This document shows, one piece after another, positions 12,291 to 23,454 of a stretch of DNA of 64,000 nucleotides; position 1 is the stretch's first letter; each line of letters opens with the position of its first letter. Both the position numbers and the translations under genes were made by a program. Location of the stretch: contig NC_052614.1 of the NCBI RefSeq assembly GCF_016545825.1, positions 43,866,072-43,930,071 on the forward strand, read 5' to 3'. Source of the DNA: Eucalyptus grandis (taxonomy: Eukaryota; Streptophyta; Magnoliopsida; Myrtales; Myrtaceae). The notes below the pieces were generated by a model that saw only the letters and a list, made by a program, of their open reading frames with translations, was not told the origin of the DNA and ran no database searches.

Positions 12291-12433
12291 AATTTTACAA
12301 AGTCTTAAAAGACTCAAAGTGCTGAAAATATTAAGTAAAAAGTTCGAATCCTGCTGGCCGCACGGGATCTTAAGTGCGACGTCGGAGTAGTGGCTCTCCT
12401 CCCGTGTTCCCTGATCATTAAAAAAAAAAAAAA
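12290..12433 (+). repeat. SINE-like tail with tRNA-type B box
   Basis: The stretch carries gttcgaatcctgctgg, close to the RNA polymerase III B box (GTTCRANNC). A degenerate A-box-like stretch lies some 35-40 bp upstream (near tcaaagtgctgaaa), and it ends in a run of A residues (12,420-12,433). That arrangement suits the 3' part of a tRNA-derived SINE. The cloverleaf arms do not pair, so it is not a functional tRNA gene. Flanking duplications were not found. Confidence 0.35.
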
Positions 12434-15400
12434 GTTTATGAAATCTAAATGCTGAGATTAAATTAAAAGACCCTTAGCCCTTATCGTGGGGTTTCACGAA
12501 TTCATTAATAAATGTATCTCCAAATACCCACACAATTTTTAGTAGGTGAAAAAGAAATAAAGAAAAATCATATAGATCCATACATACATACATACATACA
12601 TATATATATATCAGAGGCCGTGGCAGACTTACAGGAAGTGGAGTTACCAATCAAAATTGGACAAGTCACCTTACCCATGTGGCTATGAACAGCAGTAGCG
12701 ACAGGCCAAGATCACCAGTCGCTACTGGTCCCCAATTTACTTGCAGATATCTATAGAAATGGTGGGGGGTTTTCATTTAATGCTGTAGCAGTTCATTTAA
12801 AGGAAGGGCTCGCAGAAGCTTGGAGATTGCGTCTTCTGTGTGAATATGACAGTGACACCAATCGACTCGGTTCGATAAATCAAAGTGACAATAGGACAGA
12901 AAATTGCAGATGATGGAAAGGGGACAGGAAGGAATTGGGTGTTTCGTTTACATGCTAAGGAGCCTACTCTCACTTATCAAACATGTTTTTTTTTCCTTTA
13001 CTTATCAAACATGCTTAATCAGTAGAATTTCATTAACGATTGCCTCGGCAATGCTTTTCCAACACTTAATAAGAAGATGTTCAGCTTATGAAGTATCAAT
13101 TGTGCATGTCATGAGAATAATCAGTGCACCACTGAGAGTCACAACATTTCCTTATTTGATTGCTCGAGTAGCATCGGGTATTTGTAATACTTCTTTTTAA
13201 AAAGTATTGGTTACTCATAATGTAATAACTAATATTATGGGCTTTTCTCGTTTGTTGTTTAAAAAGGGATGTGTAGCCGAATCAGTTCTACTTGGATTTC
13301 AAATCAGACCGCCTTGAAAATAGGTTAGATTCCTAGTTCCTAGATCTGAGTGAAGACTACTTGGGAATCAAACTGATTTCATAACCAATTTCATAAAGTT
13401 GAAAAAAAGTAAAAACCCTAATTTCTTTGTTTCTAACCTCTAACCTGGGGTCTTATATATTTAATGCAAATTCAATTATGTTGTTTGTTTTGTTTTCTAG
13501 TGGTTAGAATTTGAAATAATATTTTTATGGATGAATGATGGATGGAGTTTTAATAATTTATGTTTTATATTACACATTTGAACTTTTTATTATTTATAAT
13601 TATACATGAATATGTGCTCATATTATATATTGTTGCTTTTGGCCGATAAGGATTTCTATTGTTTATCTTTTACTTTGAATCATCTTATTATTCATATTAT
13701 TTTATTATGAGAAATAAAATCAAGAAAATGAACAAAAGAAAAATAGGTTTTCAAGTGGAACCTAAAACTGAATTAAAAATAAATAAATATAGATATTCAA
13801 AAATCGATTCCAAGGCAAATATGGTAAGTTTCGAGTTTCAGGTTTTAGATCTGGAACTTACCCACTCTAACACCAATCATCCTTATGTCAAGAGAGCTCT
13901 TCTCATACCATTGCTTAACAACTGTTCTTATTTTTGTTGTGGTGTCACTCGTGTTGAGGGAGCTTTTCTTATATCATTGCAAAGATTCCTGTTGATAGTC
14001 TATCTTATCAGAAGTGACTATCTAATGATGGAAATTTTCTTCATAAAGTCAAGTGTATTATGGGCTTTATGTCTGGATCCTTCAATACTTTAATCAATTT
14101 GCAATTTAGTGAACTCGACACATCACAATTCTATATATTTTTATGTACATATGCGCTTGCAACTCATTAATGTATCTTATTATTTTTTTTTTTAATAAGG
14201 ATGTAAACTTCAAATACATCTTAATGAATAATGACGATTTTAATTATCTCATTGAGCACAATTTACCATAATTGTTTGTTTGTCATGATAAAATAAATTT
14301 TTATTGCAAGGAAAATGATTTTTTCAACGTGTTCACTTGTCATGACCATTTTATTGAAAATCACATATGCATTGAAGCATCCGAAGTGAGCAAATTATGT
14401 CTTTAAGATGAAATATGTACCACTGAGAATGGTGGGTCATCCCAATTTTCTAAATTAGAATATGGAACATATTGACATAATGATGGAAACATTGAAAATT
14501 CTCGTGTGCCAATCATAGATATCTTTAAGACCAAAAAAAACAAAAAAACCATAAATGGGGACAGATTGTCAAACACGCCCTTTTTCTTTCATGATTTTGT
14601 CTCCCGGCTGCTTCAAATTAGCGACATTTTCCCGATTTGCTATTAGAAGTGACGCGGCCCACTCTTGAGATGAAGTTCCAAAGGCGTGACGCAATTCCAT
14701 TTTAAATATATTGTACTTCTCCCAATAAAAATAATTAAATATGTTATATAAATCTACGTTCCATTTTAAACATTTCAATCCAATTAATGTATTCAAGTTT
14801 ATTCACCTAAGTTTCACATTAAATTTCTAACATGGTGTCGTTGTACATGTCACTTCTGATGATTTGATGTGAATAAATTTACTTTTCTAATGATTTGATG
14901 TGAACAAATTTACTCAAAACGACATCTTTCTAGTTAATTCTATTGACTTGATGATTTCTTTTCTTTCTTTCTCTTTTTCTTTCTTTTTTTTCTCCTTGAC
15001 CAAATCTTATACCTCCTTGGTTTCATTATTGAATTTGCAAATGCCAACGTTGCTCAACTCCACAAGCTGCATCATTGCTAGCCCCGTCCTCTCTCAAGTC
15101 GATCTTTACCATGATCGCAGCCTAGCTAGATCTAGCACCTCCTAATGTGAAGGCTCGGCAATTGGCCTCCATGGCCACCAAGCTCGAAGTAGCTGAACTT
15201 CTGTTACTTCAGGGTGAACCATGTCTTGCACGACGTTGAGTTCAACTAGATTTGACATCTCCAAATCTAGATGTGACGGGCCATTGACCTGGTCTAGAAT
15301 GGCTACCCGTCGTTGTTTAGGACCTAACTTCATGAATCCAAAATTGAGTAGTGATTCCTTTCTCTATTGTCCATCATCTTTTCATGAGGATCATAATTGT

Positions 15401-15900
15401 CTACTTCAAGTTCTTTGTAAATCTAGTGTAATCAAACAGCATCGGGTGATCAAAATAATAATTGAGTAACGTGATTGCAAAATTCATTAAACTTCAATGA
15501 TTATATACATAGTTTACCCAACACCACACTGTGAGCCTACTCAGGTTGGCCCAAAAATATTAGACACATGATAAGGCCTCGACCCCAACCCATCCATTGA
15601 GCACCTCTACTTAGAAATATGTTATTTACTGATAGACATAACAAATGAGTAAACTTGGCCATATATTGAGCGTAAAATGCCTTTACCTATGATTGCCCAA
15701 AATTAGATCACACATGCGTGCGCGCATATATATTTTCAAATTCATTCAGAAAATGGTCATGCGGGAAAGGCCTTGGGTCACAAATGACATTATTTATCTA
15801 AGCCTGTGCAATTTATGCTTCAGGCCTTGTTGGGTCTGGCAAGTATGATCAGGTCTACTTACGAAACATCACAGTATAGTCGAGTCCAACTCGGAGCATT
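12434..15900. other. Intergenic spacer with a CATA/TA microsatellite
   Basis: Mostly AT-rich sequence. A compound repeat of catacata units running into tata occupies 12,579-12,611. A frame at 13,659-14,093 (+, 144 aa) is Tyr/Ile/Lys-rich, as AT-rich noncoding DNA gives, and resembles no family. A pyrimidine-rich run lies at about 14,955-14,995. No gene is called. Confidence 0.5.
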
Positions 15901-15937
15901 TTCTTGCCTAGACTCTGTTCGATCATGGAATCGGTGA

Positions 15938-16145
15938 GTGCTAACCATTGTTTTGATAGTTCTCACATTGCCCACTCCGGGACGAGGTTCGTGTAAGAAA
16001 CTCTCCCAAACTTGGGAGTGGCACGTGGAAATAGCAGGAAGATTGGAGGGCACACAGGAAAAGGGAGAGAGAGAGAAAAAGGGGGAGAGAGGTTGCTTGC
16101 GCAAATCTAGCTTAATGGCCCCTCCCTCCCTTTCTCTCTCTCTGA

Positions 16146-16179
<34 letters not shown>

Positions 16180-17210
16180 ACGGCACAAGCGGAAAAGGTC
16201 TTCAGACTTGCGTCTTTGCTTGGAAGGTTGGGTCCGAGGAGGGGCCATCAGAACGCCCCCTCCCGCTCCCTTTGATCTTTACCAAATCACGCCACAACAC
16301 CTCTCTCTCTTTCTGTCACGTTTGCTCTACCTGGCCTCACTATGTCTTGAGACACACAGACAATAACTCTCTCTCTTTCTCTCTCTCTCTCTCGCACACG
16401 CACGCACGGACAACACTCGAAGCCTAATTTCTCTCTCTCATGCCTCCTCTCCGGAAATTAAAGGGACAGACTTTCTTTTGGACGCTTATTTCCACATGAG
16501 ACAAAAGAACCCGTCACCGCGAAGACGCCCCCTTCTCTTGCCAAAGAAGAAATTGGGCAGAAAGAGAGAGAGAGAGAGAGAGAGCGGAGACTCGTACAGA
16601 TCTCGTGAGCTTGCTGCTGATGAGAGAGCTCTGCGATGGGGTCTTTTCTTGGAACTGCACCGCACTTGAGAAAACAAGAGCCCATCTTCGCATCGTTCGC
16701 CATTGAAGAGAGAAGCCTATGCACTGTTGGGTTGGTCCAGCCGGCGATGGTCGCGGCAGCGGAGACAGCGGCGGAAGGCGGCGGCGGCGGCTGCAATGTT
16801 GGGTGTGGTTCGAGTGTTTTTCTTTTTCTTTTGCCCCCCTCTCTCTTTCCTAGGATATACTTGTGATAATGCAGCAATGTAATTTCCCAGTCAGGCCTAG
16901 TTCTTGAGAGTTTTTCTTTTCGATGCACACGTGACTGTCTCTATCTCTCTCTCTCTCCTTCCCTCCCTCCCTCCCTCCCTAGATTAGTGACTGATGATAG
17001 TGGTTTGGTGATGGTGATATTGGCGAGACGGCTCAATCTGCAACTCTGCTAATCGCTTCTTCTTCTTTCTTTCTTTCTTCTTTTTTGGTGTGGATTTATC
17101 CTGATCATGTGAGTGAGAAATTTGTTTGTTTTCGAGTAAGAATGTTATCAGGAGGGGCATTTCTCTCTCTATCTCTATATCTCTCTCTCTCTCTCTCTCT
17201 CTCTCTCACG
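15938..17210. repeat. GA/CT microsatellite-rich island
   Basis: At least four dinucleotide tracts cluster here: GA at 16,151-16,176, CT at 16,366-16,393, GA at 16,564-16,584 and CT at 17,181-17,207, with further CT and CCCT runs at 16,940-16,980. Around 16,740-16,800 the sequence turns GC-rich with a GGC run. GA/CT tracts of this kind mark plant core promoters and 5' leaders, so this may be the 5' end of an unspliced or noncoding transcript. The open frames are Ser-Leu or Arg-Glu repeats read from the tracts and are not called as proteins. No known plant miRNA mature sequence was spotted. Confidence 0.55.
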
Positions 17211-18840
17211 CATGGGTCCATGGAAACTACATTGTCATGTTCTTGAAAGAGCCTCAGATAATGATGCTGAAAAAGGAAAAGACCGAGGCCCCATTTCCTC
17301 ATCATTTGAGGAAGAAACCGCAATGAATTTTGCGTACTAAGCACCGTAATTCTGATTTTGGCGGAGATAATCAAAACGCGACAGAATTCATAGTTTTCTT
17401 GTTCCCTTTCTGATCTATGCATAGAGTACAATAGAATAGAATGGTCAAGAATACGTCTTTTCTCTTTGAATTGCGATCCTATGTGCGGATGAAGCTTCAT
17501 TCAGCGTCAAAAGGGCAGGGGGAAAGCACGCTGCTTTAATGGATGCTTAATGGCTTAATATGGACAGAGATGTCATCCGGTCCTTTGCTTTGGTTGTTGG
17601 TCTAATTTCCTGTTCCCCTTTTTCTGGGGAAACGAGGAGCTTTTTGGGACAGCGCTTGTTTTGTTTAGTGAAAAGCAGTGTTTTGTTTAGGTTTCTTTTG
17701 GTGGTCCTGTACCTATTGCTTGGGTGGCCAGTAGAGCAAGTCTACGAGGACCGTCCGTCGGGAGTATTTTCCTTTTTGATATGATATACAAAGCCTTGGA
17801 CTTTGCTGCTGCTGCTGCTGGCATCGTTTGGGGGCGTTTCTTTTCCTCTTGGTTCTCTCTTATCCCTTCATGTTGAGCATCCTTTATGCCCCCCTTGCTA
17901 AAAAAAAATAGTTGCTTGCCCTCGTTGTCATGAATCAAATTGATCGTGATTTCACTACGGTTTAGCTTGGTTACTGGTGTGTGGCGATATGCAATGGAAA
18001 GAGAGGGTCTTGTTTGTGTTTTCGGGCATTTTTCGGGCATGTTTTAACTAGGAAATATATGCATTTTAGAGTATTAATTATGCATATCACGAAAACTGTC
18101 AATTTAGTGGAGGTTGTAATACTTTTTTTATTTGGTTTCTATGAAATTGTCCCGAAATCAATTTTTATCAAGATCCTATTTATACTCAAATCTTAATGCG
18201 GTATTTGATAGTTTGCCAAAGGCACAAAAGATCATAGGATGAGGGCGAGCACAACAGAGGTTTTTATAAAGAACCAATATAAATTAAAGTAAGTATGATT
18301 TTCAATTTGTAATTATGATTACAAAAGTATATATGATAAATTTTTCTACCCCTAGATATATGTTCACTATAATAAAATAATTGCATTGACAAAATTAAAT
18401 AAAATATATATGGCCGACCATAATTATAGTCGGGCATAGGATATTATAACCTGTTCTCGTAAATTAAATTAATCTTTCATCTGTGCTTTTCAAGACGATT
18501 ACAACATAGGAAATTGGGTCTTGATAACGAGGAAAATGATTCATAGCTATGTCGGTCATTTTGGTCCAAGTGGGCTCTCAAATCATTGAGTAACGTGTAA
18601 AAGCTATCATCTAATTTTCTTGGGAAGGTATTATAGTTATTACAAAACTATCTTTACTTGTTTTCCTAGAACAATATAGGAAAAAAAGGTTAAGAAAGAT
18701 AACTAAGGATACGTATGACATGAAGGTAAACAAGTTACTTTGCGTGGACTCTCTAGGGATTGGAATCTACATAAAGACTTCGATAAGAGAGACGCGGAAG
18801 AATCATGCCACTATCGTCGATGAAGATGAAGATCCAAGGT
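17211..18840. other. Intergenic spacer
   Basis: Sequence of mixed composition turning very AT-rich after about 18,040. Short frames only, with no recognised product. Confidence 0.5.
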
Positions 18841-20700
18841 AAGAAATCCATTGCATTAAAATCAAATGATGATTACGTGTCTGACTGATATGGACGATGA
18901 GGAGCTTGCTCTCATGATAGAAAGATTGAGAAAACTAAATAGAAAAGGAAGAAGGTTCAACTCAAAGAAACAAAGCTTTCAAGAAATGATGAGAACAAAT
19001 AAAGATGTAGTCGAATGCAAAAAAAGGGACACATACCAACTGTCCTCTTTGAAGAAGAGAGGAAAAGCTGAAAAATTTCGAAAAAGCTCTCAAAGCCCGA
19101 GAACACAGGTGATGCTGAGTGTGAAGAAAGTGATAATGGAATATGCCAATCTATGTCTGATGGCACAATCCCGAGACTCGGACTGAGATCGGACTCGGGA
19201 CGGTGAATTTGAGGCAAGTGATTTTAAAATTCTGTCAAAGTTTCTAAATATATTGATGAACTATGCTTTAGTCTTAAGACTTCTCAAAAGAATTTCCGAA
19301 CTGAAAAGAAAACTCAGCTCTAAAACAAAAGGAAAATGTTTTAGCGGAAAGAGTTAAAGTCTAGACTTGTATTTCCAATCTTAAAGAAAATGAAGATAAT
19401 CTTTTAAAAGAAAATGCTTTTAAAAGAGACTTATCAAATATATCAAAGAAATTTTCTATAAGGTCGAAAAACTTGAGAAAATTCTTTAAAAAAAGACCTT
19501 ACTTCAATAAGTCTCTAGGTATGACAGAAGAAACAATCCCCTTAATTGATTTTCCTAAAGTAAAAGAAAGAATTAAGAAAAGACTTTCGAGTGAGGTTTA
19601 CAAAAATCACTTCAAGAAAGTTTTTGTAAAACACGTGAGGAAAATGCTCTCGGATGTTCTAAGTGCAACGTATCACTTTGAAAAAGTGTCCTATGGTATG
19701 GAAACACATTAGAAAGTATGGGCTAATGTTTGTTTATCTTACTAACACCAAAGGACCCAAGAAAATTTGGGTACCAAGAAAGCTTGAGACTTTATTTTAA
19801 ATGCGGGTCTCCGTCAAGAAAAAAAGTGGTATCTTGACGGCGGATGAAGACACATGACGGGAGACTCAAATTGCTTTATAAAGATTGCTCAAGTAAATGG
19901 TGGAAAAGTTTCATTTGGAGGAAACAACAAAGGAGTATTGTGGGATTTGGAACCGTGAAAATTGGAACTCTCACAATAAGTAATGTTTCCTTAGTGGAAG
20001 GACTCAATTACAATCTTCTCAACATTAGTCAATTGTGTGAATCTTTTGGTTTCAAGATCTTCTTTCAAAAAAGAAGGAACATGTTACTGGAATCGAAAAG
20101 ACTCTGCTCGAATGGGTGAAGACATGGAAATATCTATTTTCTGGATGTGAAACCAAATGAATCGCAATGCCTATCTCAATTCAAGACGAAGCAAGCTTAA
20201 CAAAAAGCTTGGTCATGTCAACATGAAGCAATTAGCCAAAATCTCTTCCAAAACAGCTTGTTGAGGACTACCCCGATTGCCATACCAAAATTCATGCACT
20301 CCATGTATTTTGGGAAAGCAGGTAGAAATTCTTTTAAGCCAATTAATTATGTCTCTACTAATCATGTACTAGAACATATGGATCTCTTCGGACCAACGAA
20401 CTCAAAGTATTGGGGGTAAAAGTATTGCCTAGTAGTTGATGATTACTCCCGTTTAAAAGCCTTGAGTCTATAACAAGAAGAGCCGGTAGGAGTCAATGAA
20501 TGTCAATTTTCAAGACTCAACACAAGATGAATCAAGTCAGAACTCATCAAGAAAGAGTCGGAACCACTCCAGATCTTCCAAAGCTTACAACTCAAGAAGC
20601 ATCTCGTTAAGGATGTTCCAATCAAGAGATCATCAATCAAACAAATCAACAAGCGGCGAAATGAATGAAGGTCGCAATTAGCACCGGATCAAACCAAAGA
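18840..20700 (+). pseudogene. Decayed Ty1/copia retrotransposon (gag, protease, integrase pieces)
   Basis: Conserved copia landmarks occur in order but in shifting frames. A gag segment (18,866-19,186) starts with a stretch containing DDEELALMIERLRK and a ruined zinc knuckle (VECKKRDT). Near 19,760 comes a KKIWVPK-like stretch, then a protease-region start resembling WYLDSGCSRHMTGD spread over two frames (about 19,828-19,862). A segment ending in LNISQLCESFGFK follows (about 20,010-20,060), then a pre-integrase motif KLGHVNMKQLAK (about 20,205) and an integrase start near 20,370-20,460. The reverse transcriptase and RNase H are absent and no LTRs were recognised. Many stops and frameshifts make it an old, non-functional relic. 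Confidence 0.75.
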
Positions 20701-20734
20701 GCATAGAAGAAGCTTTATTGATAATATTTCTATT

Positions 20735-22015
20735 CTTCTATTCTCAAGAATAACTTCTATTCAAGAATAATTTTTTATATTTCTATTCCTTAAACGAGTT
20801 TATGAATAACGCTTTTGATAATTGCATAGAACTTTTATGTTTGGAATAAAAAAGAAAAAAATGCGTTAACTATGACCCTAAGAATTTCTATTTCCAATTT
20901 TTTTTATTTAATTATGAAAATGTCAATGGAGACTTAAAAAGTCATGTATGAACAAAACTGGAATTTTATAAAGATTTAATTGATCACGATATTCTAAGAT
21001 GGCTTCGCATAATCCAACATAATAGTTAATCAAAGATGGATGGCTAGAAATCGTAGGAAATAGTCCCATTGGTTTATAACTCACAATATGATGAGGTTGA
21101 TAGTAAATATTTGGGTATTACAATAAACATGTGTATAGGCCTATTGAACTTTTTTAATTGCAAGGAGAAGAACAAGCGTTTTTTGGTGGAATGGGCAAAA
21201 ACTAAACAACCGAGGATGAAGGCGATCTTAAAGTTGGTGGTGCTTATTTGCACAAACTCATCAAACCTTCAAGAAAATGGCATTGGAAATCTATAGAACA
21301 CATGCTTATTCAATTGCTATGAACACAGGACAAATGGTAGTGCAAAAAACTTATACGGAGCCATCGGATTTTATTAAAACAGAATTGCAAATAATCTCAA
21401 AGGATGTCTCTAGTAGAATCTTAAGCAAAGAAGATGTCTTCTCTCACTGGGGTCGCCAAACTGTCCTAATATAGCATTTTCTTTAAGAGAAAACTATATT
21501 CAAAAAACCATATTGTAAAGCTTAAGAGCTTATTCAAATTTGAATCTAATTTTCATCCAAAAAAATTCATATTTTTTATGCACTAATTTAAAACTAGTTA
21601 ATACTAAAATCTATTAAAAAACTACTCAAAATCTAATTACTAATTTTCCTAAATTTCTGAAATTTTTAATTTTTTATTCCAACAAATGAGGACTTGGATC
21701 AGGTTAGGAGACTTGGTCTAGATTTGTGTCTCCCGCAGACTTTGTGTTAATTGTGTAAGGACAATATTAGGTCATGTTGAGCTTGTTTCTCCAAAATGAA
21801 CTTGTTTCTCCTTTTGTTCCCGAGAACAAAAAGGTAGTTTTTTTTTTTTAGCTTTTTATTTTTGTTCCAAATCTATTTTTTGACCACTTTTCTATTCTGA
21901 GATTAGAAAATTTTAATTGAGATACACAAACGGATTTATGTTTTCTCTCTCCGAAGAACAAAAGAACAAAAAAAATAAAGAAATGGAAATGTTATCAAAC
22001 ACACATTAAATGTTC
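20735..22015. mobile_element. Probable TIR element, family I relative
   Basis: The left part (20,735-20,885) shares with the 10.5-kb element an inner arm reading gcgtttgataact-like then ttatgtt, then a cgtta..gacccta stretch. The right part (21,830-22,015) has the family's right arm: tgttccaaatctattt, then gaagaacaaaagaacaaa and gttatcaaacacaca. The outer left terminus is not clear and the middle is AT-rich rather than GC-rich, so it may be two fragments instead of one element. Confidence 0.45.
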
Positions 22016-23454
22016 AAAATACCTTTGGAATTTTTATTGATATTAAGATCAAAGCCTAATTTATTTTATAATCACATTCCTAAAAGCAATCATACACAAT
22101 ATTTATACATAATGGATTAAAATAATAATAGTTTTCGTGTCTAACTATAATTATAGTGTCTGACATATAGTTTACTAGCTCTCTTTCAATATCTTTTTTT
22201 TTTTTTTTTTTTATAATCATAAATTTTATCAAAATGCATACTTTGCAATCATTATTGGCAAATTTGAAAATCATAGTAATTCTTATTTGATATCGGTTCT
22301 TTCATTTGAGCATCATTTTATTTCGGACATTTAGTTTTTTCGCATCTTATATAGATATTTAGTTATTGTAATTAGTAAATATCGTTCCTCTATATAAGTC
22401 ATCGAAGGTGATTAACAAATACAATATCATTTAAAAATACAATGATCATAATTCAATTAAAGATCCACACCATCAAAGTTTGTAGACTTTAATTATCTAC
22501 CAATTGAAACCATGATTATGACTGACTTTTAATTACAGTCTAAAATATGTAATAGCAATTTGATCTACAAATATTTGATTAGATGTTTGTCATTTATAAT
22601 TTAATTTATAATAAGTTTTGACTATAAAGACATAACAAACTTAATTTTCAACTTATACGACCAATCATATTAGTAGTTTCGTAACTGTTTCGATCAAATA
22701 TAATCATCCAATTTAATTTGATAAACCGTTGATTATTAATAAAAATCGTATTGTGATGATTCTGACTGATTTGGTTTTTATTTAATTATTAAAAATGCAA
22801 GGTCATTTATGTTCAATTCGTTCCTAAACCTAACTACAAAATCCATCCCCTAAGCCAGTTTAAATCATCAATTTCGCTTCAGTTTGAATGGGTTCAAACA
22901 AACCAATGTATGGTCATTGCTAGTTATTGCATATGCACAACTGCAGTTACTCCATAGCAGAACTCCAGCACAAACATCGAACGACTACTCGGGCTAAAAC
23001 CACAATTTTTCTTTTGGTGCTAGACAAGTACAGAATCATGCGACCAATTGATCATTACTAAAATCAAATGCCTGAATCGAACAAATCATAATATTACCAC
23101 TCATCATCAGATCAAAGTCAAATTACAATTAGCTGGGGGTCCAGTAAAAAATTTCAGTATATAGGGACTTAAAAGAATACAAGGGAAGTGGAACCAAACT
23201 GAAGGAAACAATCAATCTCTCGTACATGATTCAAATGGCCAGTATTCATGCAAATCCAACCAAGAACTGCAGATGAACCAGACGGAGGTCCAATGGTGTG
23301 GACAGAGGCTTGTATTCTCTGAAAGGAAAGCTTTGTCTTGGTGACTGACTGGGAGAGTCTCTTTCGCTTGTCAAGCTCGGTCTTATTTTTTTTTCTGTTC
23401 ATAGTAAAGAATGTACATCATCGATGATTCTGGCGAACAAAGGCCTGTGGCAAA
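22016..23454. other. Spacer downstream of the ASHR3-type gene
   Basis: Very AT-rich sequence with a T run at about 22,194-22,212. The last few hundred bases before 23,455 should hold the 3' UTR of the minus-strand gene. No other feature is seen. Confidence 0.5.

Noticed and set aside
12330..12420. Possible tRNA gene at the gttcgaatcc motif
   Set aside because: The acceptor and anticodon arms do not pair and an A run follows, so a SINE-like tail is more likely.
13659..14093. 144-aa plus-strand frame
   Set aside because: Composition is that of AT-rich noncoding DNA (Ile, Lys, Tyr, Phe); no family resemblance.
15859..17500. Frames of 60-156 aa on both strands at 15.9-17.5 kb
   Set aside because: They are dominated by Ser-Leu or Arg-Glu repeats read from GA/CT tracts and match no family.
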